A stretch of 64,000 bases of DNA, taken from NCBI GenBank assembly GCA_026702615.1, contig JAPPBY010000017.1, forward strand, positions 186,001-250,000, in the 5' to 3' direction. The translations under genes were made by a program, and so were the position numbers. This document shows, piece after piece, positions 47,480-59,640 of the stretch (positions are counted from its first letter, which is position 1; every line of letters begins with the position of its first letter). A model generated the notes under the pieces. That model was not told the origin of the DNA. It did not search any database and worked only from the letters and a program-made list of their open reading frames with translations. Source of the DNA: Chloroflexota bacterium (GTDB taxonomy: Bacteria > Chloroflexota > Dehalococcoidia > Tepidiformales > Tepidiformaceae).

Positions 47480-48916
47480 ATGTCCCCACTGAGCCAGGTC
47501 GACCTCCGCACGTACTCCCTTGATCGCTTCCGCGAGGTCGTGGAACCGGCAGCCTACGAACGGGCAGTGGCCGTGCTCGAACGCAGCAGGGAGCTGCTCG
47601 GCGGGCGCACGGTCTGGCACCTGAACTCGACGGCGGAAGGCGGGGGCGTCGCGGAGATGCTGCGCTCGCTGCTGGCGTATGCGCGGGGAGCCGGGATCGA
47701 CGCGCGCTGGGCGGTGATCGAGGGCGAGCCGGAGTTCTTCCGCATCACGAAGCGGCTGCATCACGCGCTGCACGGCTCAACCGGGGACGGTTCGCCGCTC
47801 GGCGCGCAGGCGTCGCGGGTATACGGGGAGGTGCTCAGGCCAAACATCGAGGCGTTCCTGGAGGACCTGCGTCCGGGAGACGCCGTGTTCCTGCACGACC
47901 CGCAGACCGCGGGCATGGCCCCAGCCCTGATGGCGCACGGGGCAACGGTGATCTGGCGGTGTCACATCGGCACAGAGGATCTGACCCCCGAGGCGGAGGG
48001 AGGCTGGGGCTTCCTGGCGCCGCACGTGCGTGAGGTCCCCCTGCGCGTGTTCTCGCGGCAGGCGTACATCCCTCCGGTCCTCGACGACGGCCGGAGCGCG
48101 GTCGTGCAGCCCTCGATCGATGCGTTCTCGGCGAAAAACGAGGAGCAGGACGAGGACGTGACGCGGGCGATCCTTGCGCAGAGCGGGCTCATCTCGGGGC
48201 CGGCGGGCAACGGTCCGCGGAGCTTCACACGCGAGGACGGCACGACGGGATCGGTCGAGCGAGAGGCGAGCGTGCTCCGCGAGGGCGATGCGCCAGACTG
48301 GGGAGACCCACTCATCGTGCAGGTCTCGCGCTGGGACCCGCTGAAGGACCACGGCGGCGTGATGCGCGGCTTCGCCTCGTTCGTCGAGCGCTGCGACGCG
48401 GACGGGCGGTCGCAGCTCGTGCTGGCCGGGCCCGACGTCTCGGGGGTCACGGACGACCCCGAGGGCGGCATCGTGCTGGAGGAGCTGAAGGCGGAGTGGG
48501 CGGCGTTCCCCGAGCACCTGCGGTCGCGCATGCACCTGGCGACGCTGCCCATGGACGACGTTGGGGAGAACGCCGCCATGGTGAACGCGCTGCAGCGGCA
48601 CGCGAGCGTGATTGTGCAAAAGAGCCTGCGCGAGGGGTTCGGGCTGACGCTGACGGAAGCAATGTGGAAGAGCCGGCCCGTGATCGCGAGCCGCGTTGGC
48701 GGCCTGCAGGACCAGGTCAGTCACGGCGAGGAGGGGCTGCTGCTGGACGACCCCGCCGACGTGGAGGCGCTGGGCGACGCACTCTGCCGCGTGATGGACG
48801 ACGAGGAGCTGGCGGCGGAACTGGGGGCGAACGCGCGGGAGCGAGTGCGTGCGGACTTCCTCGGGATCCGGCACCTGGCCCAGTACCACGACCTGCTGAA
48901 CGGTCTGCTGGCCTGA
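47480..48916 (+). CDS. GT4 glycosyltransferase, trehalose synthase (TreT)-like
   Basis: GGRTVWHLNSTAEGGGVAEMLRSLLAYARGAGIDARWAVIEG, RCHIGTED, VSRWDPLKDHGGVMRGF, EGFGLTLTEAMWKSRPVIAS. Confidence 0.88.
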   Translation: MSPLSQVDLRTYSLDRFREVVEPAAYERAVAVLERSRELLGGRTVWHLNSTAEGGGVAEMLRSLLAYARGAGIDARWAVIEGEPEFFRITKRLHHALHGSTGDGSPLGAQASRVYGEVLRPNIEAFLEDLRPGDAVFLHDPQTAGMAPALMAHGATVIWRCHIGTEDLTPEAEGGWGFLAPHVREVPLRVFSRQAYIPPVLDDGRSAVVQPSIDAFSAKNEEQDEDVTRAILAQSGLISGPAGNGPRSFTREDGTTGSVEREASVLREGDAPDWGDPLIVQVSRWDPLKDHGGVMRGFASFVERCDADGRSQLVLAGPDVSGVTDDPEGGIVLEELKAEWAAFPEHLRSRMHLATLPMDDVGENAAMVNALQRHASVIVQKSLREGFGLTLTEAMWKSRPVIASRVGGLQDQVSHGEEGLLLDDPADVEALGDALCRVMDDEELAAELGANARERVRADFLGIRHLAQYHDLLNGLLA

Positions 48917-48953
48917 CGGGCAGCGCCTTCACCATCCCGTACGATCGGTCGCG

Positions 48954-49838
48954 ATGCGCGATACGGTAATCCTGGCGGTGGCCCTGGCGGTGGGGGCGGC
49001 CGTCGCGTTCGGGCTCCGCGAGGCCTTCGACACGACCGGCGTGGCCCTGGCTGCGGGGATCGTGGTGGCGTGGATCGTGTGGGGGGAGCTGAGCGAACGG
49101 CTGGGGGGTGAGCAGGAGGAGGTGGCTGGAGACCTACCGATCCTGTTCGACCCGGCGCGACGGCGGCGGATCATCGGCGCGGTCGCGCTGGTGCTGGCAG
49201 TGGCATTCATCGTCGGCGACTTCGCACTGGGTGACCTGGAAACAAGCGACATCCGCGAGTGGGGTGAGGGGCTGGGGCCGTGGGGACCGGTGATCCTCAT
49301 CACGATCCTGGCGGCGGCGATGGTGTTCGCGCCGATCCCGAACCCGCCCTTCATGATCGCGGCCGGACTCATCTGGGGGACGGTGCTGGGGGTGGTTTAC
49401 GCCGTCATCGGGCAGCTGATCGGCGCCGCCATCATCTTCTGGATCTCGCGGCGCTTCGGGCGGCAGTTCATCCCGCGGCTGGTGGGGGAGCGAGGGGCGG
49501 AACGGATCGACCTGCTGGCGCGGGAGATCGGACCGCAGCTCGTGTTCTGGTGGCGGATGATGCCCATCTCATTCGACTTCGCCGCCTACGCGGCGGGGCT
49601 GACGCCGATGTCGTTCCGCTTCTTCATGGCGCTCGTGCTGTTTGGGTCGATCGTGCCGACGGCGGTGGTCGTGGGGTTTGGCGACTCGTTGAACCACTCG
49701 TGGACCGCGCGTTTCGTGTTCGGCGGGCTCATCATCGTCGCCATCGCCACGCCGGCGACGATCCTTTACGTGCGCTACCGGGACCGCCTGCCCCCGCCAC
49801 GCGAGATGCTGCAGTGGTTGGTCGACTTCGGGTCCTAG
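48954..49838 (+). CDS. TVP38/TMEM64 (VTT domain) family membrane protein
   Basis: PFMIAAGLIWGTVLGVVYAVIGQLIGAAIIFWISRRFGR, WWRMMPISFDFAAYAAGLTPMSFRFF. Confidence 0.8.
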   Translation: MRDTVILAVALAVGAAVAFGLREAFDTTGVALAAGIVVAWIVWGELSERLGGEQEEVAGDLPILFDPARRRRIIGAVALVLAVAFIVGDFALGDLETSDIREWGEGLGPWGPVILITILAAAMVFAPIPNPPFMIAAGLIWGTVLGVVYAVIGQLIGAAIIFWISRRFGRQFIPRLVGERGAERIDLLAREIGPQLVFWWRMMPISFDFAAYAAGLTPMSFRFFMALVLFGSIVPTAVVVGFGDSLNHSWTARFVFGGLIIVAIATPATILYVRYRDRLPPPREMLQWLVDFGS

Positions 49839-49847
49839 GGAGGACGG

Positions 49848-51947
49848 CTAGCCGGACTCGCGGAGCTCGCGGTTGAGGTAGGCGCGGGCGAGGGTGAGCT
49901 GGTCGTAGGAGAGGTCGCCGCCGAGGGCCTCGCGGAGGGGGCGAAGGGCGGCGAGGGGCCGTCCGGCGGCGATGCGGCGGATGCGGGCGAGGTCGGCGTC
50001 GGTGACCCAGGGGCGCACGTCCCCGATCTGTCCCTGCTCGACAAAGCGGGCGAGGTGTTGCGCGATGGTCTGGGCCTTGAACCCCCGGCGGGCCGCGATC
50101 TCGTCGATGGTCAGCCCCTCGTGGTGGAGCTCGAGGGTGCGCTGGGCGGTGGGGGGAAGGTTGGCGCCGGCGCGAGGCTTGACGAGCGAGGGGGTGGGCT
50201 CGGGAGCGGGCGGGGCTTCGGGAGGGGGAGGTGGTTCGGCACCGTTGGAGGTAATCACGGCGAGGAAGGCGGGACCGTAGCGCTCGGCCTTCACGCGGCC
50301 GACGCCGCGAACCTGAAGCAGGCCCGCCTCGGACGTCGGACGCTGCTCGACCATGTCGTGCAGGGTGGCGTCGCTGAAGATGACGTAGGGCGGGACGCCC
50401 TCCTCCTCGGCGAGGCGGCGGCGCAGGGCGCGTAGCTCGAGGAAGAGCGGGGCTTCCGTGTCGGCCTCGCGCTGGCGGGTGGGGGCGAGGCAGGGGCCGC
50501 AGTTGCCACAGGCGCGGGCACCGTCCGCCTCGCCGAAGTAGTCGAGGACGCGGGCGCGCAGGCAGGTGGCCGACTCGGCGTAGGACTGCATGGCGTCGAG
50601 CTTGGCGGTGGCGTGGGCGCGGTGCTCCTCGAGCCCGGCGAGGTCGATCTCGGCCTCGCCGTCGGGACGGAGCGCCCAGGCGAAACGGCCCTGGCGCTGC
50701 GCAAGCCCGGACTCGACGAGCGCCTGCACGGCCGCGTTCACGCCGGGCGTCTCCTCGCTGTCGACGAGGTCGTCGATGATCTCGCGGTCGCCGGCGCGCC
50801 GGACGAGGGCGTGGTAGACCTCGAGCACGGTGTCGGGCGAGGGGTGGCCGAGTTCGATGAAGAACTCACGCAGGCCGCGGTCGCGTGGGGCGTAGTAGAG
50901 AACGCACTCGGCGGGATCGCCGTCGCGTCCGGCGCGGCCTGCCTCCTGGTAATAGGCCTCGATGGACTCGGGCAGGTCGTGGTGGACGACGAGGCGGACA
51001 TCGGGCTTGTCGATACCGAGTCCGAAGGCGTTCGTCGCGATGATGATGCGGACGCTGTCGCGGGCGAACGCGTTCTGGATGCGGACACGGTCCTCCTCGG
51101 GGAGGCCGGCGTGGTAGCGGGCGCAGCGGATGCGTCGCGCCTGGAGCGCCGCCGAGAGGGATTCGACGCGCTTGCGGGTGGCGCAGTAGACGATCGCGGA
51201 GGCCTCGCCGCCGAGGGCCTCGAGGAGCTCGGCGATGTGTTCCAGCTTGTCCTTCTGGCTGCGGACGCGGATGGCGTGGAAGCGGAGGTTGGGGCGGTCG
51301 AAGCCGGCGATACGCACGTCGGGGTCGGCGAGGCCGAGGCGTTCGACGATGTCGTCGCGGACGCGGGGATCGGCGGTGGCGGTGAGGGCGACGATGGGCG
51401 GGTTGCCCAGGCGCGCGCGGGCGGCGCCGAGGTCGCGGTAGCTGGGGCGGAAGTCATGGCCCCACTGGGAGATGCAGTGAGCCTCATCGATGGCGAGGAG
51501 GGACACGTCGACGCCGCGAAGGGCGGCGACGAAGCGGCCGTCGGAGAAGCGCTCGGGGGCAACGTAGAGGAGGCGGAGGTCGCCATCGGCGGCGCGGCGC
51601 AGGATGTCGCCCTGCTCCTCGCGGGGCACGGTCGAGTTGATGGCGGCAGCGGCGACGCCGTTCCGCGTGAGGGCATCGACCTGGTCCTTCATCAGGGCGA
51701 GGAGGGGCGAGACGACGAGCGTGAGGCCATTGAGGAGGAGCGCGGGGAGCTGGTAGCAGACGCTCTTGCCGCCGCCGGTGGGGAGAACGGCGAGGGTGTC
51801 ACGACCGGAGAGGACCGAGGCCACGACCTCGGCCTGCCCGGGCAGGAACTCGCCGTAGCCGAAGACCTCGCGCAGCTGCTCGCGGGCGGGCGTGAGGGCG
51901 CGGGGATCGTGGGTGGGGACGGGAGAGGCTGCGGGGGAGGCGGTCAC
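49848..51947 (-). CDS. recQ: ATP-dependent DNA helicase RecQ
   Basis: VLPTGGGKSVCYQLPALL, IDEAHCISQWGHDFRPSYRDL, EAGRAGRDGDPAECVLYY, zinc-binding CLRARVLDYFGE...CGNCGPC, HRDC-like C-terminus. Confidence 0.94.
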   Translation of the reverse strand: MTASPAASPVPTHDPRALTPAREQLREVFGYGEFLPGQAEVVASVLSGRDTLAVLPTGGGKSVCYQLPALLLNGLTLVVSPLLALMKDQVDALTRNGVAAAAINSTVPREEQGDILRRAADGDLRLLYVAPERFSDGRFVAALRGVDVSLLAIDEAHCISQWGHDFRPSYRDLGAARARLGNPPIVALTATADPRVRDDIVERLGLADPDVRIAGFDRPNLRFHAIRVRSQKDKLEHIAELLEALGGEASAIVYCATRKRVESLSAALQARRIRCARYHAGLPEEDRVRIQNAFARDSVRIIIATNAFGLGIDKPDVRLVVHHDLPESIEAYYQEAGRAGRDGDPAECVLYYAPRDRGLREFFIELGHPSPDTVLEVYHALVRRAGDREIIDDLVDSEETPGVNAAVQALVESGLAQRQGRFAWALRPDGEAEIDLAGLEEHRAHATAKLDAMQSYAESATCLRARVLDYFGEADGARACGNCGPCLAPTRQREADTEAPLFLELRALRRRLAEEEGVPPYVIFSDATLHDMVEQRPTSEAGLLQVRGVGRVKAERYGPAFLAVITSNGAEPPPPPEAPPAPEPTPSLVKPRAGANLPPTAQRTLELHHEGLTIDEIAARRGFKAQTIAQHLARFVEQGQIGDVRPWVTDADLARIRRIAAGRPLAALRPLREALGGDLSYDQLTLARAYLNRELRESG

Positions 51948-51986
51948 GCTGCGCAGTCTAGAACATTTGAGCGTCAGGCGGGCAAG

Positions 51987-54167
51987 CTACCAGTTTCGGA
52001 CCGTTCGAAGCTCCCCTTCCGGAACAAGAGCTCGGTGAATGCGGGGCAGCCACTTCTTCGTCAGCGCAAGCTGCCGGCCGAAGAGCGTGACGGCGTCCCT
52101 CACCTCAGTCTCTTGTCTCTGCAGTTGATGCCGAGCTGCAGCATCAACCATCACTTCAGCAAGCATGACATTGAATGGGACGGAGTTCTGCCCAGGGCGG
52201 CCCTTGTTCTTCGGACCAACATAGCGACGTACGGTCGGGTCATTTGTGTTCACGTAGATGCGACCCTCTTCCATGTTGAGCCACGCCCGCTGATCAACGT
52301 CAGCGTCCGTGAATTCGATCTTTATGCCAGAAACACCTGTGCTGGTAACGATCAGCTCGGTCTCCGCGACATCCTCACCCAAAGTCGCAGTTAGCCGCGC
52401 CCGCGCGCCTACCCGCTGACCTCGCACCCGAATCCGGCAAATGCCAGCATCACGAGCCTCATCGTGGGTGAAGACCCCCGACAGGCCTTGTGGCAGCGAA
52501 ATGCTTGAGTCGCCCTCTATCTTGAACTGGGCCTGGTCCCCGACTTCTGTGACCATGGCCCACGGTGCCACCAGCACGACTCTCCGCTCTTGGCCATCCT
52601 TGACGGAGAAACGCGCGCTCTCGAACTCAAGCTGCTCAACGAGCGCCGGGGGACGATGACGCCACTGGACAAGCGCACTTGCCTCCGCGACTCCCACCCG
52701 CACCACAACCTCGCTCATTGCCCCCTCTTCGCGACCCGCCACTGTGTAGGTGCGGCTGAAGTAGCCGGTCCTTGGTTCGAGCACAAGGGACACTGGCTCA
52801 TGCCGCCCATCCTCATCAGCCTCAACGACTTCAACTGCCACGGGTCCCGCTTGTTCGTCAGCGCTATTGGGACGATAGCGAACGAGCAGGCGGGCTGCCT
52901 CACCAGGCTCGACAGGACGCACCGAGGGGATGACAGACAATCCGGGCGGAGGGAGCTTCCCGTCGCTCCCATCCCCTCCTGTATCTTCATCCATCAGTTT
53001 GGCAAGCTCTCGGCCCGCACGGTCCCACCTACGCCTAGTCTCTTCGGAAACCTCGCCCTCAGCCTCCTCGGCAGCCTTTCTAAGCCGCTCAAGGTGTGGG
53101 GTCAGCGCCTCCTCGAGGACCGTGTAGAGCGCGTCAACAAATGGATGGTCCCGCCTACCAGCCAGGCCGCGACGATCCCGGCGCACCAACCTGAGAGGAT
53201 TCTGTGCATCAGGCGTTGCCCCACTCTCCTCGGCATCGTCGAACGCACGTATCAGCTCGTTGATCCCTGGGACGGAGGCATAGCCGTAGATTCGCCTGAG
53301 GTGGGAGGCATCCGGCTCGCGAGAGAACTTGCCGCCGTCGAATATCTCGTAGGCTGCCCTGCCGGATCGGATGAGGATCGAGTGCCGCCAATACTCGCGG
53401 TCCTCACCCTCCTCAGAGAGGGGTTCGCTCGCTTCGTAGAGCTGTAGGTCTACTTGTTGGCCATCGAATCCGGGAATGGACCGCGTGACCTCTTCAAGAA
53501 GAACAGCCTTGGGTGGTTCGAACCGAATCTTGTCGCTCCGGTCCTGTGACTCATCCTTGAGGGTCACCTCACGACCATCGCTGTCCAGTAGCAATGGGCG
53601 CAGGGCATAGTGGTTCCTCAGCCTCTGAAGCAATGTCTCATGCCGAGGGACCCGAAAACGCGGCTGGACATGAAGCGTTGCTGTCGTCCCTCGACGGCCT
53701 TGGGGCGCGCTCCCCAAGACTCCAACCTCAGCCTTCCCAGTAAACCGCCCGTCGAACAGCAACTCGAAAAAGCTGAGAACTCCAGCTTTCACCGACTCCC
53801 AACGGGCTGGGCCGAAGTGAACGATGTCCTTCGCTCCGCGACCAAAGAGGCCCCGCCGCTCAGCCCCTGTTTCGAATCCGCTTGTTCTCTCGCCCATCCT
53901 TCCCAATCGCTGCTCGAGTTCATTGGCCGACATTCCCCCAGCCCTATCCTTGACGACCACCCTCGTGGGAGCACGCCGGTGGCGCTCAACTTCGATGCGA
54001 ATCTTCTCGCGACGGCTGCTGTTCATAGCGAGGTAGGCATCATCACAGTTGGTGACGAGCTCAACTATCGCGTTGATGGGATCCGACCCCATCGCCAATT
54101 CGGCATCCTGCCGCTGCGCGCGAGCCGTGACCTCTACCTCTACGACACGACGTTCAGATCTAGCCAT
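51987..54167 (-). CDS. GHKL (Hsp90-like) ATPase domain protein, uncharacterised, 726 aa
   Basis: N-box AIVELVTNCDDAYLAM, G1 VVKDRAGGMS, G2 GLFGRGAKDIV; beta-rich middle part; starts inside the 3' end of the upstream gene. Confidence 0.75.
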   Translation of the reverse strand: MARSERRVVEVEVTARAQRQDAELAMGSDPINAIVELVTNCDDAYLAMNSSRREKIRIEVERHRRAPTRVVVKDRAGGMSANELEQRLGRMGERTSGFETGAERRGLFGRGAKDIVHFGPARWESVKAGVLSFFELLFDGRFTGKAEVGVLGSAPQGRRGTTATLHVQPRFRVPRHETLLQRLRNHYALRPLLLDSDGREVTLKDESQDRSDKIRFEPPKAVLLEEVTRSIPGFDGQQVDLQLYEASEPLSEEGEDREYWRHSILIRSGRAAYEIFDGGKFSREPDASHLRRIYGYASVPGINELIRAFDDAEESGATPDAQNPLRLVRRDRRGLAGRRDHPFVDALYTVLEEALTPHLERLRKAAEEAEGEVSEETRRRWDRAGRELAKLMDEDTGGDGSDGKLPPPGLSVIPSVRPVEPGEAARLLVRYRPNSADEQAGPVAVEVVEADEDGRHEPVSLVLEPRTGYFSRTYTVAGREEGAMSEVVVRVGVAEASALVQWRHRPPALVEQLEFESARFSVKDGQERRVVLVAPWAMVTEVGDQAQFKIEGDSSISLPQGLSGVFTHDEARDAGICRIRVRGQRVGARARLTATLGEDVAETELIVTSTGVSGIKIEFTDADVDQRAWLNMEEGRIYVNTNDPTVRRYVGPKNKGRPGQNSVPFNVMLAEVMVDAAARHQLQRQETEVRDAVTLFGRQLALTKKWLPRIHRALVPEGELRTVRNW

Positions 54168-54733
54168 TCCAAGAATCCCCCTACTTCCTCTATCTGGGCA
54201 ACATGAGCCGCTCCAACAAGCTCTTTCACGCGACGCTGCACCGCTTGCCTTGGGGCATCGGCTGGAAAGCGCAACGCATCAGCGACTTCATAGAGCGCAA
54301 TGTCACGCTCACCACGGTTCCACTGTTCGAATAGCCGATGCTCCGCCAACTGGCGCAGCGCCCGAGCCTCTGGTTCGGCCAGCGCCGAGAGTCCGCGGCG
54401 AGGGCGCCCCGCTCCAAGTCTCTCAGCGTTGTCTTCGCACCAAGCGAGGCCAGCCTCCGTCAGGAGCCAGCCAGTTGCTTCGTCACCTGTGACGAAGACG
54501 CCGTACTTCTCCTTCTTGGCGTCCCGCAACGCAGCCCTAGCCAGTTCCAGATGGGGGTACTGGCGGTGTTTCTCCCAACCGAAACGACGCGGCGCGATTT
54601 CGTAGCACTTCAGCGCGACGTCCTCGCCGTCTTGACGCGATGTCCCACCCCCCAGCGAATAGAGGGCCAGGACGGCAATTCGCCAGTTCGAAAGGCGATC
54701 AAGTGGGTCAGACTCGGTCTTTTGTCTGGCCAT
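54140..54733 (-). CDS. Winged-helix-like protein, partner of GHKL ATPase
   Basis: DRLSNWRIAVLALYSLGGGTSRQDGEDVALKCYEIAPRRFGWEK...GWLLTEAGLAWCEDN; 28-bp overlap with GHKL gene. Confidence 0.65.
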   Translation of the reverse strand: MARQKTESDPLDRLSNWRIAVLALYSLGGGTSRQDGEDVALKCYEIAPRRFGWEKHRQYPHLELARAALRDAKKEKYGVFVTGDEATGWLLTEAGLAWCEDNAERLGAGRPRRGLSALAEPEARALRQLAEHRLFEQWNRGERDIALYEVADALRFPADAPRQAVQRRVKELVGAAHVAQIEEVGGFLEWLDLNVVS

Positions 54734-54806
54734 GCCGCTAGCTTACTCGTCACCCCCCTAGCTGCAGATCGGGAAAGTGCCTGCGTCCGACGGGTAGGCT
54801 AGGGCC

Positions 54807-57304
<2,498 letters not shown>

Positions 57305-57417
57305 GCTCGCTCTTCAACCGCCTGCCAATCCGGCGGGCGCACGAGGAACTCCGGCGAGGGGGCGCGGCGAAAGCCCGCCCCCTCGCTTCACACCCGGAGG
57401 TACCGGGGGTACCGTCC

Positions 57418-57882
57418 ATGGCCCACTCGGAGAATGGTCTGCAGGTCGACCTGGAGGCGCTGCGGGAACGGCTGGAGAACGCCGACCTGATCGTCATCGG
57501 GTTCCACGCGTTCCCCGAGCGACTGCTGCTGGACGCACGCAGCTCGCCCAGCGAGGGGCCGTTGGTGGCGGTCGTGGCACCGGTCTCGAGCGTGCAGGAG
57601 CGGTACGCGTGGCTGGGAAAGCACCGGAGCTCGTTCGGGATGCCGGACGACTTCACGTTCGCCATGTGGCCCCACTCAATCGCGCTGATCCGGGAGCACG
57701 ATGTGCTGGCGCCGATGGGCGAGCGCATGGCAGCCGTATCGAACGAGGCGGACCTGGCGATGTCGCGGGCGATCGCGCGGCTGGAGGTGCTGGAGCGCCG
57801 CACGATCCGGGAGGCGGTGCTGGGCGGTCCGAGCTGGGAGACGCTCTGGCCAGACGAGGACGGGGACGAGGCGGGGGACTAG
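57418..57882 (+). CDS. Hypothetical protein
   Basis: 154-aa ORF downstream of groEL; no family recognised. Confidence 0.6.
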   Translation: MAHSENGLQVDLEALRERLENADLIVIGFHAFPERLLLDARSSPSEGPLVAVVAPVSSVQERYAWLGKHRSSFGMPDDFTFAMWPHSIALIREHDVLAPMGERMAAVSNEADLAMSRAIARLEVLERRTIREAVLGGPSWETLWPDEDGDEAGD

Positions 57883-57891
57883 GCGGCGGCG

Positions 57892-58899
57892 CTAGCCGCC
57901 GATGTGAGACATCTCGACGCGCTTGAGATCGGCCGTCGCCTCCGTGCGGAGGTCGGAGTAGCGGTCGTCGCGGATTCGCCAGACGCGGGCGATAGCTTCC
58001 GCAAGCTCGTCATCGGTCGCGCCGCCGCGCAGCAAGGCGCGCAGGTCGAAGCCGGTCGACCCGAAGAGGCAAGTGAAGAGCTCGCCTTCGGGTGAGAGGC
58101 GGGCGCGGGTGCAGTCGCCGCAGAACGGCTGCGTGATTGACGTGATGACGCCGACCTCGCCGCCGCCGTCGCGGTAGCGGTAACGCCGGGCGACTTCGCC
58201 GACGTAGTTCGGGTCGAGGGGCTCGAGGGGGAGGGCGGCGTCGATACGCTCGATGATCTCGGCGGCGGGCACGACGTGGTCAAGCACCCAGCCGTTGGTC
58301 GTGCCGACGTCCATGTACTCGATGAAGCGCACGATGATGCCCGTGCCGTGGAAGTGGCGCGCGAGGTCGACGATGGTGTGGTCGTTGAGGCCGCGCTTGA
58401 CGACGGCGTTCACCTTGATGGGCCAGAGACCCGCGTCGCGCGCGGCGTCGATACCGGCGAGCACGACATCGACGCCGACGTCGACATCGTTCATCTCGCG
58501 GAAGGTGGCGTCGTCGAGCGAGTCGAGGCTGATGGTGATGCGCTCAAGACCAGCTTCGCGGAGGGGGACGGCCTGGGCCGGGAGGAGAGCGCCGTTGGTG
58601 GTGAGGGTAAGGTCCAGAAGGCCGTCGAGGGTGGACAACTGTTCGATCAGGAGGGGGAGGTCGCGGCGGACGAGGGGTTCGCCGCCGGTCACGCGGATCT
58701 TCTCGACGCCGTGGGCGACAAAGAGGCGCGAAAGCCGCACGATCTCCTCGTAGGTGAGAATCTCCTCGCGGTCGAGGAACTGGAAGGACGGCCCGAAGAC
58801 CTCCTTGGGCATGCAGTACACGCAGCGGAAGTTGCAGCGATCCGTCACGGAGACGCGCAAGTCGCGCAGGGGCCTGTCGAAGGTGTCGCGCACTGGCAT
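57892..58899 (-). CDS. moaA: GTP 3',8-cyclase MoaA
   Basis: Radical [25 protein letters not shown]-terminal Fe-S motif [23 protein letters not shown], terminal GG. Confidence 0.96.
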   Translation of the reverse strand: MPVRDTFDRPLRDLRVSVTDRCNFRCVYCMPKEVFGPSFQFLDREEILTYEEIVRLSRLFVAHGVEKIRVTGGEPLVRRDLPLLIEQLSTLDGLLDLTLTTNGALLPAQAVPLREAGLERITISLDSLDDATFREMNDVDVGVDVVLAGIDAARDAGLWPIKVNAVVKRGLNDHTIVDLARHFHGTGIIVRFIEYMDVGTTNGWVLDHVVPAAEIIERIDAALPLEPLDPNYVGEVARRYRYRDGGGEVGVITSITQPFCGDCTRARLSPEGELFTCLFGSTGFDLRALLRGGATDDELAEAIARVWRIRDDRYSDLRTEATADLKRVEMSHIGG

Positions 58900-58953
58900 C
58901 AGGGGTAGCTTACCGGTCCGTCCGCTTTCGATGTGCTGACTTCAGCCTATCGC

Positions 58954-59418
58954 CTAGTCGCCTGCGGCGACGGGCGGGGCGGCTTCGGTGAAGCGCCGAA
59001 GCATCTCGTCGTGCTTCTCGAGGCGTTCGGCGAGCTGGACGCGCATCTTCTCCATCTTCGCGACCTTCTGGTCGAGCAACGCGATCTGGCGCAGGGTGAC
59101 CTCGCGGGCGATGCGGACCTTCTTGGCCTTCTCCTCGGCCTCGTCATCCTTGTTCCACTCGGCGCGGATCTGCATGCGGACGTCCTCGGCTTCGAGCATC
59201 TCCTTGATGTCGGCGAGGGAGAACCCGAGGAGCTCCTTGAGGGCCTTGACGCGCTCGATGCGCTCCATGTCGGCGGGGGAGTAGAGGCGGAATCCGCCGA
59301 CCATGCGGGTGGGCGCGGGCAGGAGGCCGCGCTCTTCGTAGTAGCGGAGCGTGCGCTGCGTGAGCTCCGACCGTTCGGCCGCTTCACCGATCTGCAAGTA
59401 GCCGTCGTCACGTTCCAT
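58954..59418 (-). CDS. MerR family transcriptional regulator
   Basis: LQIGEAAERSELTQRTLRYYEERGLLPAPTRMVGGFRLYSPADMERI plus C-terminal coiled coil. Confidence 0.9.
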   Translation of the reverse strand: MERDDGYLQIGEAAERSELTQRTLRYYEERGLLPAPTRMVGGFRLYSPADMERIERVKALKELLGFSLADIKEMLEAEDVRMQIRAEWNKDDEAEEKAKKVRIAREVTLRQIALLDQKVAKMEKMRVQLAERLEKHDEMLRRFTEAAPPVAAGD

Positions 59419-59640
59419 GGCGTAGTCGTAGTCTAGCGGCGGCAGCAAGCGCGTCAATGCACCGTCTCCCGCCGTGGCCGAGCGGTGGCCGACAGGCGCG
59501 AGACCATAAGCCGAATGAGGCCGTGAAAGGTCCGTTAATGAAGCCGCGCGGCGGGCCAAAAGTGGTTGCCGCCCGCCGAGGGGGAGCGCTAGCCTTCAGG
59601 GGTCGCGCTGAGGGGCGCGACACCTTCTGCATCATCACCG

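Noticed and set aside
50613-52394. 593-aa + strand ORF
   Set aside because: Shadow of recQ reaching into the GHKL gene; no motifs.
52590-53447. 285-aa + strand ORF opposite the GHKL ATPase
   Set aside because: The minus strand carries GHKL boxes in a continuous 726-aa frame, so this is a chance ORF.
51948-54806. Target-site duplications or att-like repeats bounding the low-GC pair
   Set aside because: No matching direct repeats seen by eye at the two junctions; needs comparative genomics.
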